From Desulfuromonadaceae bacterium (lineage in GTDB: Bacteria > Desulfobacterota > Desulfuromonadia > Desulfuromonadales > SZUA-540), in the NCBI GenBank assembly GCA_003250235.1, contig QKGY01000400.1:1-11979 (forward strand): DNA of 11,979 nt, written 5' to 3'. Each line of letters starts with the position of its first letter. The first letter of the stretch is position 1. This document shows, piece after piece, positions 6,265-11,979 of this stretch. The notes below the pieces were generated by a model. That model saw only the letters and a program-made list of their open reading frames with translations. It had not been told where the DNA came from and made no database searches. Both the position numbers and the translations under genes were made by a program.

Positions 6265-7575
6265 ATGATCAGCAAGGTGCTCATCCTCGGTGCGGCCGGC
6301 CGCGACTTTCACAACTTCAACGTCCTGTTCCGCGGCAACCCCCGCTACCGGGTCGTCGGCTTTACCGCCGCGCAGATCCCCGGCATCGACGCCCGGCGCT
6401 ATCCGGTCGAACTGGCCGGCTCGGACTATCCGAATGGAATCCCCATCTATCCGGAGGCGGACCTGGAGTCCCTCATCCGTACGCTCCATGTCGATCTCGC
6501 CGTTTTCTCCTACAGCGACATCTCCCATGAAGAGGTCATGCACAAGGCGTCCCTGGTCAGCGCCTGCGGCGCCTCCTTCCTGCTGCCCGGCGCCATACAG
6601 ACCATGCTCGGTTCGGGCCGCCCGGTGGTTTCGGTGTGCGCCGTGCGCACCGGCTGCGGCAAGTCCCCCACCACGCGCAAGGTCTGCGACATCCTCCGGC
6701 AGCGGGGAAAACGCGTCGTGGTGGTCCGGCATCCCATGCCTTACGGCGACCTGGCTCGTCAGGCCGTTCAGCGCTTCGCGACCTACGAGGACTTCGCCCG
6801 CCACCGCTGCACCATCGAGGAACGCGAGGAATACGAGCCGCTGGTGGACGACGGAATCCTCGTGTTTGCCGGCATCGATTACGGGCGCATCCTGAGGGAG
6901 GCCGAAAAAGAAGCGGAGATCATCGTCTGGGACGGCGGCAACAACGACACCCCCTTCTTTCATCCGGATGTCCATATCGTGCTGTTCGATCCCCACCGTG
7001 CCGGCCACGAGCTTCACTATACGCCGGGAGAGACCAACATGCGGATGGCCGACATCGCCATCATCAACAAAGTCAATACGGCGACCGTCGTGCAGGTCGA
7101 GCAGGTCCAGCAGAACATCCGCCGGTTCGCGCCGCGGGCTCGGATCGTCCTGGCCGAATCCGCCGTACTGGTTTCCGAACCGCAGCGCATCCGCAACCAG
7201 AGGGTCCTGGTGGTCGAAGACGGTCCGACCCTCACCCACGGCGGGATGCCCCACGGCGCCGGATGGATCGCCGCCCGCGAATACGGGGCCTCAGACATCG
7301 TCGACCCGCGCCCGCATGCCGTCGGCACCCTGGCCGAGACCTATCGAAACTATCCCCACATCGGCCCTGTCCTGCCGGCCATGGGATACAGCGACGCCCA
7401 GATCCGGGACCTGGAGAGCACCCTGCGCAACACCCCCTGCGACCTGGTTCTCTTCGCCACCCCCATCCACCTGCCGCGCCTGCTGCAGCTCGACAAACCC
7501 TCGCTGCGGGTGCGCTACGAATACCGGGACCACGGCACCCTCACCCTGGAAGAGCTTCTGCCGCACTTCGACTGA
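6265..7575 (+). CDS. COG2403-type P-loop GTPase, cyclic-2,3-diphosphoglycerate-synthetase-like
   Basis: A 436-residue cytoplasmic NTPase of a family shared by archaea and anaerobic bacteria and commonly annotated as predicted GTPase or cyclic 2,3-diphosphoglycerate synthetase-like. The N-terminus looks like a Rossmann or NAD-type fold (VLILGAAGRDFHNFNVLF). A degenerate Walker A follows, AVRTGCGKSPTT at 126-137, with Lys133 and Ser134. Next come WDGGNNDTPFF at 222-232, DPHRAGHELHYTPGE at 242-256, and the base-specificity motif INKVN at 267-271 (NKxN where NKxD is usual). Later conserved blocks are VEDGPTLTHGGMPHGAGW and YPHIGPVLPAMGYS. The P-loop form is of the SIMIBI class. The start ATG has AGGAGG 7 nt upstream. 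It is 54 nt after the rhomboid and 20 nt before carbamate kinase, so it is in one operon. No member's role here is proven; the link to carbamate kinase suggests carbamoyl phosphate or amino-acid catabolism. The family is sure, the reaction is not. Confidence 0.88.
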   Translation: MISKVLILGAAGRDFHNFNVLFRGNPRYRVVGFTAAQIPGIDARRYPVELAGSDYPNGIPIYPEADLESLIRTLHVDLAVFSYSDISHEEVMHKASLVSACGASFLLPGAIQTMLGSGRPVVSVCAVRTGCGKSPTTRKVCDILRQRGKRVVVVRHPMPYGDLARQAVQRFATYEDFARHRCTIEEREEYEPLVDDGILVFAGIDYGRILREAEKEAEIIVWDGGNNDTPFFHPDVHIVLFDPHRAGHELHYTPGETNMRMADIAIINKVNTATVVQVEQVQQNIRRFAPRARIVLAESAVLVSEPQRIRNQRVLVVEDGPTLTHGGMPHGAGWIAAREYGASDIVDPRPHAVGTLAETYRNYPHIGPVLPAMGYSDAQIRDLESTLRNTPCDLVLFATPIHLPRLLQLDKPSLRVRYEYRDHGTLTLEELLPHFD

Positions 7576-7595
7576 CCGTCCGAAAGGGGGAGGAT

Positions 7596-8528
7596 ATGGC
7601 GGACTCCAGACCGATCCTGATCATCGCCCTGGGCGGCAACGCCCTGATCCGCAAAGGCCAGCAAGGAACCATCGCCGAGCAGATGGAAAACCTGAAGCGT
7701 CCGTTGCGGCAGGTGGCCCGCCTCTCTTCGCGCTACCGCATCGTCATCACCCACGGCAACGGCCCGCAGGTCGGGAACCTGATGCTGCAGCAGGAATGCT
7801 GTCCCGAGCTGCCGAAGCTCCCCCTGGAGATCCTGGTCGCCCAGACCCAGGGGCAGATCGGCTACCTGATCGAATCGGTCCTGGACGGCGAGCTGGCCGC
7901 CCACGGCGATGCCGTCCCGCCCCCGCTGGTGAGTCTGATCAGCTATGTCGTCGTCGATCCGGCCGATCCGGCCTTCTCGGCCCCGAGCAAGCCGGTCGGG
8001 CCGGTCTTCACGGCGGAACAGGCCGCCATCCTCCCCTACCCCACGGCAAAAACAGCCAAAGGCTACCGCCGGATCGTCGCCTCGCCTCTGCCCGTCACGG
8101 TGGTGGAGAAGAGGGAAATCCGCACCCTGCTGGAGCAGGGGTTTATCGTCATCTGCTGCGGCGGCGGAGGGATTCCGGTGGTGCGGGAGGGCCGGGGATT
8201 CCACGGCGTGGATGCGGTGATCGACAAGGATCTGGCCAGCGCCCGTCTCGGCCGTGAGGTCTCCGCCGACATCCTCGTCATCGCCACCGACGTCCCCGGG
8301 GTTTTTATCGACTACGGCACGGGGCGACAACGGATGCTGAACTCTTTGCGGGGCGAGGCTATCGACGGGTATCTACAACAGGGGCAGTTTCCCGAAGGGT
8401 CCATGGGCCCCAAGGTCAGGGCGGCGCAAAACTTTCTGCAGGGAGGTGGCCAGCGAGCCGTCATCTGCGCCCTGGAGGCGATCGAGGACGCCCTGGCCGG
8501 CAAGGCCGGCACCGAGGTCAGTCTGTGA
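7596..8528 (+). CDS. arcC: Carbamate kinase
   Basis: The enzyme makes ATP from carbamoyl phosphate and ADP in fermentation of arginine, citrulline, agmatine or purine-derived compounds, releasing ammonia and CO2. At 310 residues it has the usual length. Motifs of the amino-acid-kinase fold are intact: ALGGNALIRKG (11-21), ITHGNGPQVGNLMLQQE (51-67), AQTQGQIGYLIES (82-94), SKPVGPVFTAEQA, CCGGGGIPVV (188-197), HGVDAVIDKDLASARL (203-218), ATDVPGVFIDYG, and EGSMGPKVRAA at 267-277 near the C-terminus. The ATG at 7596 has a GGGGGAGG site and is 20 nt after the GTPase gene, so it is co-transcribed. The last 11 bases overlap the end of the convergent LOR/SDH gene. Arginine deiminase and ornithine carbamoyltransferase are not in the window. 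Confidence 0.96.
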   Translation: MADSRPILIIALGGNALIRKGQQGTIAEQMENLKRPLRQVARLSSRYRIVITHGNGPQVGNLMLQQECCPELPKLPLEILVAQTQGQIGYLIESVLDGELAAHGDAVPPPLVSLISYVVVDPADPAFSAPSKPVGPVFTAEQAAILPYPTAKTAKGYRRIVASPLPVTVVEKREIRTLLEQGFIVICCGGGGIPVVREGRGFHGVDAVIDKDLASARLGREVSADILVIATDVPGVFIDYGTGRQRMLNSLRGEAIDGYLQQGQFPEGSMGPKVRAAQNFLQGGGQRAVICALEAIEDALAGKAGTEVSL

Positions 8529-9621
8529 TCGGCAGCAGACCGCGCTGCAGGGTGACGATGAAGTCCTGGACGTTGGTGAGAATCGGCCGGGCGGTGAGGG
8601 AACCGCGGTTCGCCAGCTTGCCGACGGCAAACTCGGAAATATCCACGGTATAGAAATAGACCGGCCGGACCTGGCCGTCTTCTCCTACCGCATAGGAACT
8701 CACCATGTTGCCGGTGGCAATGGTGTGCAGCTGGGTGGCCAGGGCGATGACCGTGGTGGCCCGGCGCGCCAGGGCGCGCATCCGGTCCTGGGCCTCATAG
8801 GCATCGGAGACCACCTCCGGCAACGGTCCGTCATCGCGGATGGAGCCGGCCAGAACATAGGGCACCCCCTTGCCGATCACCGCCCGCATGATGCCGTCGG
8901 TCACCAGCCCGGCTGCGATGGCCGCAGCCAGCCCCCCTGCGCCGCGAATCCGGTTGAGGGTGTCGAGGTGATGGTAATGGCCGAGGGGAACCCGCCGCTT
9001 GCCGTAGATCTCCATGCCCAGGGCCGTGCCGAACAGGGAGGCCTCGACGTCGTGCGTCGCCAGGGCGTTTCCGGCCAGAAGGCCGTGCACATATCCCGCG
9101 TCCACCAGCGCCGAGAAAGCCGTCCGCGCGTCGCGGTCGAACGCCACGGCAGGTCCGAGAACCCAGAGAACGAACCCCTTGTCCCGCTCATAACGCAGCA
9201 GATCGTAGAGCTGATCGTAGTCGACGGAAAAGGGGGTTTCGCGGCTGAAGCCGGTGCGAAAGGCGAAGGACTCTCCGCTCTGCCGCGGGATCTCGAAACC
9301 GGTTTCGTGCACATAGATCCCCTCTTCCCCCCGTTCGCCGCGGCCGCAGGCGACACGGTCCCCCGGTTCGAGGCGCCGGAACTCCTTCACGCTCAGGGCA
9401 TCCTCTCCCTCCCGCACCACCACGCAGTCCATGCGCGACTCGCGCAGCAGGATCCACCGCCGCGGAGCCACCTGGAAATATTCCGGATAGACCGAGGTGG
9501 CGTGGAAGGTCTGCGGTGCCACCCCCGGGATTTCGACCGGTCGGAATTCGGCCAGCGGGGCGTTGCGCAACGCGGGGGAAGAAAAATCCGGGGGCGTATA
9601 AGACGGCAGGACGAATGGCAT
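8518..9621 (-). CDS. LOR/SDH-type protein (TIGR00300/COG1915), probable ornithine cyclodeaminase
   Basis: A 367-residue protein of the family named after the LOR/SDH bifunctional enzyme conserved region, known from archaea and as the C-terminal part of cyanobacterial AgrE/ArgZ. There the domain is reported to turn ornithine into proline and ammonia using NAD. Recognisable blocks are ATSVYPEYFQVAPRRWILL (41-59), a middle section with GPAVAFDRDARTAFSALVDAGYV, LLAGNALATHDVEASLFGTALG (181-202), GHYHHLDTLNRIR, and YFYTVDISEFAVGKLANRGS (322-341). It is unrelated to the mu-crystallin-type ornithine cyclodeaminase. The ATG at 9619-9621 has AGGAGG at 5 nt. It converges on carbamate kinase with an 11-bp overlap of coding ends. 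An own promoter is likely because 99 nt separate it from the upstream gene. The family is firm; the reaction follows from the AgrE/ArgZ relationship and is probable. Confidence 0.88.
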   Translation of the reverse strand: MPFVLPSYTPPDFSSPALRNAPLAEFRPVEIPGVAPQTFHATSVYPEYFQVAPRRWILLRESRMDCVVVREGEDALSVKEFRRLEPGDRVACGRGERGEEGIYVHETGFEIPRQSGESFAFRTGFSRETPFSVDYDQLYDLLRYERDKGFVLWVLGPAVAFDRDARTAFSALVDAGYVHGLLAGNALATHDVEASLFGTALGMEIYGKRRVPLGHYHHLDTLNRIRGAGGLAAAIAAGLVTDGIMRAVIGKGVPYVLAGSIRDDGPLPEVVSDAYEAQDRMRALARRATTVIALATQLHTIATGNMVSSYAVGEDGQVRPVYFYTVDISEFAVGKLANRGSLTARPILTNVQDFIVTLQRGLLPITD

Positions 9622-9667
9622 GGCGGCCTCCTGGGAACCTCCCGTAAACGGGGTTGGTCCTGCCAAG

Positions 9668-9695
9668 AATGTAGCATACCCGCCAAGGGCCGCAA
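9668..9695 (-). promoter_or_regulatory. Promoter candidate for the LOR/SDH gene
   Basis: On the minus strand TTGCGG (9690-9695) is followed after 16 nt by TACATT (9668-9673), with TGC directly before the -10 giving an extended -10 form. It would start near 9661, about 40 nt before the ATG, and lies between the end of the hemerythrin operon and this gene. The -35 is poor. Confidence 0.35.
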
Positions 9696-9720
9696 CCGCT
9701 GACGGCGCCTGCTCCGATTC

Positions 9721-10364
9721 TTATTTCATCATTTTTGCGAGGGTCGGCTCGATCTGCTCGGGGGTGATCCCCAGCGAGGCCACCAGCGCTCCCCAGCTGG
9801 TTTTTTGTCCCTTCACCTCGGCAAAGAGATCGTTTGCCGGGCGCTGAAGCTGGCGAGCGAGAAAGACGCTGAGCAGGACTTCCTGGGTGGTCGCCTTGCG
9901 GCTGCGAAGCGCCCTGATCGCCGCGGGGTCGGCCTTGAGAAAATACACGGCGGCTTCATCCGCGACGGCAAGGCCAGCGCCGTGCGCAGTTCCTCTCCGA
10001 GGTTCTGCGTGGGCAGATCGAGCTTATTCACCACCACGGCCCAGGAACCGTCCAGGGCCCTGGCATTGAGCAGGGCCTCCGGCTCGATGCCGCCTCTTCC
10101 CGCCAGATAATAGGCCAGCCATAAATCCTCGGCTGAGGTGCCGCTCATGCGGGACTTGACCACTTCAAATTTCTTGATGCCGAACACCTCGGCGAAAAAG
10201 GAATTCTGCGTGGTGGCCAGCAGATAATCGGCGACCTTCTCGGGCTGCTGCGGATCATAGCTGCGATCCTTGAAGCAGTGGCAGGTGATGGCGGTTTCGG
10301 CAAAGGCCGTGCTCCCCGTCAGCAAAACGAAGATCAGCACCAGTGCCCAGCGATCCAGTCTCAT
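9721..10364 (-). pseudogene. Secreted protein of unknown function, reading frame broken once
   Basis: The first frame (from the ATG at 10362-10364, AGGA at 7 nt) encodes a signal peptide MRLDRWALVLIFVLLTGSTAFA and then a soluble domain with CHCFKDRSYDP, NSFFAEVFGIKKFEVVKSRM and DLWLAYYLAGRGG. Near 9961-9985 its sensible sequence (NLGEELRTALAL) turns into arginine- and proline-rich nonsense that runs on to 9813. The next frame then continues naturally as VADEAAVYFLKADPAAIRALRSRK and ends with LAKMMK at 9721. One missing base restores a single protein of about 214 residues. I see no slippery heptamer that would suggest programmed -1 shifting, so this is either a true mutation or a sequence error. 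The gene lies 15 nt after the hemerythrin stop, so it is the fourth gene of that operon. No CxxCH haem motif is present. I do not recognise the family. Confidence 0.75.
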
Positions 10365-10379
10365 CAGAGGGTCCTTTCC

Positions 10380-10934
10380 CTAGGCGGCCTGGCGGGCCTC
10401 GTAGTTTTCCACCATACGGCGATAATGATCCTCCAGCCCGGCGGCGGCAGCCGCCTCCGCCTGCCGATACCCCTCCACCATGGCGGGACGGACCTCTTCG
10501 GGGAGCACCTTCTCGGCCAGGGGGTAGAGGATGTGGTCTTCCTTGTCGATGTGGTCGCGCAGCAACCGGGCATACCCCCGGGCATTCTCGGCGATCACGG
10601 GAATCTGGCCGAGCTCGCCGGCCTGGGCCTTCTGGGCGGCCTCTTCCATGGCGCGGACAAACGCCCGCCCCTGATCATGGGCCATGCGCATGGCCGCCAC
10701 CGGGGAATTGTCCTTCGGCATGCCGTTCTTCACCAGCGCCTCGAAAAGGATGTCCTCCTCCTTGGCGTGATGGAAGCGGTCGGCAAAGTTGCGGATGAAA
10801 CGGACCGCATCCAAATAGAACTGCCAGTCGCGAAAGCGGCCCGCCTCCAGCTGCTCCGTATTCTTCTCCAGTAGAGCGATCATGCGCAGGATCAGCTGAT
10901 GCTCCTCGACCATTACCTGAGTCACGTTCGTCAT
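10380..10934 (-). CDS. Hemerythrin HHE-domain protein
   Basis: A 184-residue, all-helical, cytoplasmic protein expected to bind a di-iron centre. Candidate ligands follow the HHE pattern: His12 (VEEHQLIL), His55 or His56 with Glu59 or Glu60 (FHHAKEED), His86 (MAHDQG), and His128 with Glu132 (DHIDKEDHILYP). Such proteins bind oxygen or nitric oxide, or, as in YtfE/RIC, repair damaged iron-sulphur clusters. The ATG at 10932-10934 has GGAGGAG 6 nt upstream, inside the end of the preceding gene, and begins only 2 nt after that gene's stop, so translation is probably coupled. The larger open frame in the same register is not coding. Placement in an operon divergent from hcp, behind an HcpR-like box, points to nitrosative or oxidative stress. 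The domain is sure; the exact role is inferred. Confidence 0.93.
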   Translation of the reverse strand: MTNVTQVMVEEHQLILRMIALLEKNTEQLEAGRFRDWQFYLDAVRFIRNFADRFHHAKEEDILFEALVKNGMPKDNSPVAAMRMAHDQGRAFVRAMEEAAQKAQAGELGQIPVIAENARGYARLLRDHIDKEDHILYPLAEKVLPEEVRPAMVEGYRQAEAAAAAGLEDHYRRMVENYEARQAA

Positions 10935-10936
10935 GA

Positions 10937-11395
10937 TCAGCTCCTCCTCTCGCCATCCACGCCGATGACGACCACCTCCAGCGGGATATCCTTGCCCGAA
11001 GCCTCGAGGGCCTGCTTCACCACCATGACCATGCCGCGGCAGCAGGGGACTTCCATGATGGTGACGGTGATCGAGGCGATGGTGTTGCGGGCGAAGATCT
11101 GCGTCAGCTTCTCCACGTAGGGTTCGCAATCGTCGAGTTTGGGGCAGGCATTGACCAGCACCTTGTCCTTGATGAAATCCCGATGGAAGTCTCCATAGGC
11201 AAAGGGGACGCAATCCGCCGCCACCAGCAAATGAGCGTTCTGCAGCCAGGGGGCCGTGGGGGGGACGAGGGTCAGCTGGGTCGGCCATTGGCGCAGCTGC
11301 GATTCGACGCGGCCGGCGGCCTCAGAGTCACACGCCTGATTTTTCTCAAGGGTTCTTACCTGGGAACCGGGGCATCCACAAGCCAGATTTTTCAT
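10937..11395 (-). CDS. Stand-alone Cys-rich C-terminal domain of a ferredoxin-like Fe-S protein family
   Basis: A 152-residue protein that matches, from memory of the family, only the C-terminal half of a longer anaerobe Fe-S protein whose N-terminus is a 2[4Fe-4S] ferredoxin domain. Here that ferredoxin part is absent and the protein begins MKNLACGCPGSQVRTLEK. Conserved features are CGCPGS (Cys6, Cys8), ESQLRQWPTQLTLVPPTAPW (31-50), LLVAADCVPFAYGDFH (Cys62), NACPKLDD (Cys84), and MEVPCCRGMVMVVKQAL (Cys118, Cys119). The cysteines could bind a cluster or another metal. The ATG at 11393-11395 has AAGGAG 8 nt before it. The 11645-11396 upstream stretch holds only the DUF1858-like gene and a 33-nt gap, so no lost ferredoxin half is visible. 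It sits between a DUF1858-like gene and a hemerythrin gene in one operon. The biochemical function of the domain is unknown to me. Confidence 0.75.
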   Translation of the reverse strand: MKNLACGCPGSQVRTLEKNQACDSEAAGRVESQLRQWPTQLTLVPPTAPWLQNAHLLVAADCVPFAYGDFHRDFIKDKVLVNACPKLDDCEPYVEKLTQIFARNTIASITVTIMEVPCCRGMVMVVKQALEASGKDIPLEVVVIGVDGERRS

Positions 11396-11428
11396 GAGGG
11401 TATCTCCTTCATTTTTCGCGTTGTCGCG

Positions 11429-11644
11429 TTATTGTCCATCCAGATAGGCGTTGATTTCCTGTTCGATTTTTTGCTCCGCCTCGTCACCGAGGGCATGGAT
11501 GCTGACCACATCCTTGAGCAGGCAGATGCCCACGCCGCAGGTGACGCAGCCGATATCGTATTTCGCCAGGATCTCCCCGATGCGGGGATGCGCTTCAATC
11601 ACCGTTCGTATCTGTTGATCGCCAAGATTGTTGTTGAGCTTCAT
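11429..11644 (-). CDS. DUF1858-like small cysteine protein
   Basis: A 71-residue cytoplasmic protein with a helix (QQIRTVIEAHPRIGEILAKYDIG), the cysteine motif CVTCGVGIC (Cys33, 36, 41; C-x2-C-x4-C), then LLKDVVSIHALGDEAEQKIEQEINAYL. This is the layout of DUF1858 and of the ScdA_N part of RIC/YtfE cluster-repair proteins, which are often fused or adjacent to hemerythrin domains. The ATG at 11642-11644 has AAAGGAG 6 nt upstream. It is the first gene of the operon divergent from hcp, about 24 nt after a predicted transcription start that has an HcpR-like box near -40. I infer a role with the downstream hemerythrin in response to nitric oxide or in cluster repair. Family is likely from motif; role is inferred. 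Confidence 0.85.
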   Translation of the reverse strand: MKLNNNLGDQQIRTVIEAHPRIGEILAKYDIGCVTCGVGICLLKDVVSIHALGDEAEQKIEQEINAYLDGQ

Positions 11645-11674
11645 GCCGTGCTCCTTTCCTGAAGGTGATCACAG

Positions 11675-11714
11675 GTTATCGCCAACGGCTGACGAAAAAC
11701 ATGACGCAGGTCAA
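11675..11714 (-). promoter_or_regulatory. Promoter of the DUF1858-hemerythrin operon with HcpR/FNR-family box
   Basis: On the minus strand GATAAC (11675-11680) is a good -10 and would start transcription near 11666-11668. The palindrome aTGAC-gcag-GTCAA (11701-11714) is then centred close to -40, the class II position for CRP/FNR-family activators. It differs from the HcpR consensus TTGAC-N4-GTCAA at one outer base. Confidence 0.65.
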
Positions 11715-11743
11715 AAAGACGGAAATTTAAAAAAATCGGCAAA

Positions 11744-11759
11744 TTTGACTTCGGTCAAA
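11744..11759 (+). promoter_or_regulatory. HcpR-like operator of hcp
   Basis: TTTGAC-TTCG-GTCAAA is a perfect palindrome with 6-bp arms and a 4-bp spacer. It matches the TTGAC-N4-GTCAA site described for HcpR, the CRP/FNR-family regulator of hcp in many anaerobes. Its centre is 41.5 bp upstream of the start implied by TATCGT at 11781-11786. Confidence 0.8.
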
Positions 11760-11780
11760 GTTTTTGTTTTCCGGCCGGCG

Positions 11781-11786
11781 TATCGT
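11781..11786 (+). promoter_or_regulatory. -10 element of hcp
   Basis: TATCGT has four of six matches to TATAAT. It gives a start near 11793 that puts the upstream palindrome exactly at -41.5. As usual at activator-dependent promoters, no good -35 is present. The resulting leader is about 150 nt long. Confidence 0.55.
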
Positions 11787-11822
11787 CACACCATCGCCGG
11801 ACATCACCGAACGTAAGGATTC

Positions 11823-11897
11823 CGGGCTTGAGGCAAGATGCACAACGGGAAATATCTGATATAGGTTTAAAACCTTTCCCGGTGCGACTTCAGCCCG
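11823..11897 (+). ncRNA. Candidate structured RNA element in the hcp leader
   Basis: In the predicted hcp transcript, nested pairings stack into one long domain. The outer stem pairs CGGGCTTGAG (11823-11832) with CTTCAGCCCG (11888-11897), with one mismatch and one G-U. GCAC (11840-11843) pairs with GTGC (11882-11885). After a two-base bulge, CGGGAAA (11846-11852) pairs with TTTCCCG (11875-11881). The closed loop contains two adjoining small palindromes, ATATC-T-GATAT (11852-11862) and AGGTTT-A-AAACCT (11863-11875). No T-run terminator follows, and the ribosome site is at about 11931-11937, 34 nt further. I do not recognise a known riboswitch class. Confidence 0.5.
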
Positions 11898-11943
11898 CAA
11901 CGAATCAATGAGTCAACCCATCACCCGAAAAGAGGAGGACCCC

Positions 11944-11979
11944 ATGTTTTGTTTTCAATGTGAGCAGGCAGCCCAGGGA
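11944..11979 (+). CDS. hcp: Hybrid cluster protein (hydroxylamine reductase), first 12 codons only
   Basis: The frame begins MFCFQCEQAAQG and runs off the window. The start MFCxQCEQ with a C-x2-C pair at Cys3 and Cys6 is the hallmark N-terminus of Hcp, whose first cysteines bind the proximal Fe-S cluster. Hcp reduces nitric oxide or hydroxylamine and protects anaerobes from nitrosative stress. The ATG at 11944 has GAGGAGG 5-6 nt upstream. An in-frame ATG at 11908 exists but has no ribosome site. It is divergent from the DUF1858-hemerythrin operon and behind an HcpR-like box, in agreement with this identity. Only 12 residues are visible, so confidence rests on the motif and context. Confidence 0.85.
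   Translation, partial: MFCFQCEQAAQG

Noticed and set aside
6202..7254. 350-codon open frame on the minus strand
   Set aside because: It is antisense to the COG2403 GTPase gene and arises from high GC at third codon positions; it has no ribosome site or family features.
8446..9702. 418-codon open frame on the plus strand
   Set aside because: It is antisense to the LOR/SDH gene, which has family motifs and an AGGAGG start; the shadow product looks compositionally random.
10380..11288. Hemerythrin frame extended to 302 codons
   Set aside because: The extra 118 codons overlap the preceding Cys-domain gene in another frame, and the hemerythrin has its own GGAGGAG and ATG at 10934.
11908..11943. 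In-frame upstream ATG that would lengthen Hcp by 12 residues
   Set aside because: There is no ribosome site before 11908, while GAGGAGG stands correctly before 11944 and Hcp proteins normally begin MFCxQC.

Overview
The window looks like a chromosomal segment of a GC-rich anaerobic bacterium, most likely of the Desulfuromonadales/Geobacter-Pelobacter type. That assignment is an inference from gene content: a chemotaxis receptor, an 8-Cys ferredoxin, an archaeal-type AdoMet synthetase, a hybrid-cluster protein beside HcpR-like operators, a hemerythrin, and a sigma-54 type promoter. I saw no tRNA, rRNA, CRISPR array, insertion sequence or phage gene.

Left part (1-3530). On the minus strand a secreted single-Cache protein is followed by a chemotaxis receptor cut by the window edge. 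The pair is preceded by a leader that can fold and separated by a hairpin. Next is a minus-strand PhzF-like isomerase with its own terminator. Divergent from it is a small secreted, probably outer-membrane protein behind a good -24/-12 (sigma-54) promoter, ending at a bidirectional terminator.

Middle (3531-9621). A 2[4Fe-4S] ferredoxin and an archaeal-type S-adenosylmethionine synthetase lie on the minus strand. Divergent from them runs a plus-strand set: rhomboid protease, COG2403-type P-loop GTPase (annotated in databases as cyclic-2,3-diphosphoglycerate-synthetase-like, true role unknown) and carbamate kinase. Carbamate kinase meets, tail to tail with an 11-bp overlap, a minus-strand LOR/SDH-type protein related to the ornithine cyclodeaminase part of cyanobacterial AgrE/ArgZ. 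Carbamate kinase and ornithine cyclodeaminase would consume the two products of citrulline phosphorolysis (carbamoyl phosphate and ornithine). This suggests an arginine/citrulline-using module in which the GTPase is the unexplained member.

Right part (9721-11979). A minus-strand operon encodes a DUF1858-like small Cys protein, a ferredoxin-less stand-alone version of an Fe-S protein C-terminal domain, a hemerythrin-domain protein and a secreted protein whose reading frame is broken once. Divergent from it is hcp (hybrid cluster protein, only the first 12 codons present). The shared 299-bp intergenic region has two TTGAC-N4-GTCAA-like palindromes, each placed near -41 of a plausible promoter, as expected for an HcpR/FNR-family activator responding to nitrosative stress. 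The hcp leader also holds a 75-nt sequence that can fold into an elaborate nested stem, which I do not recognise.
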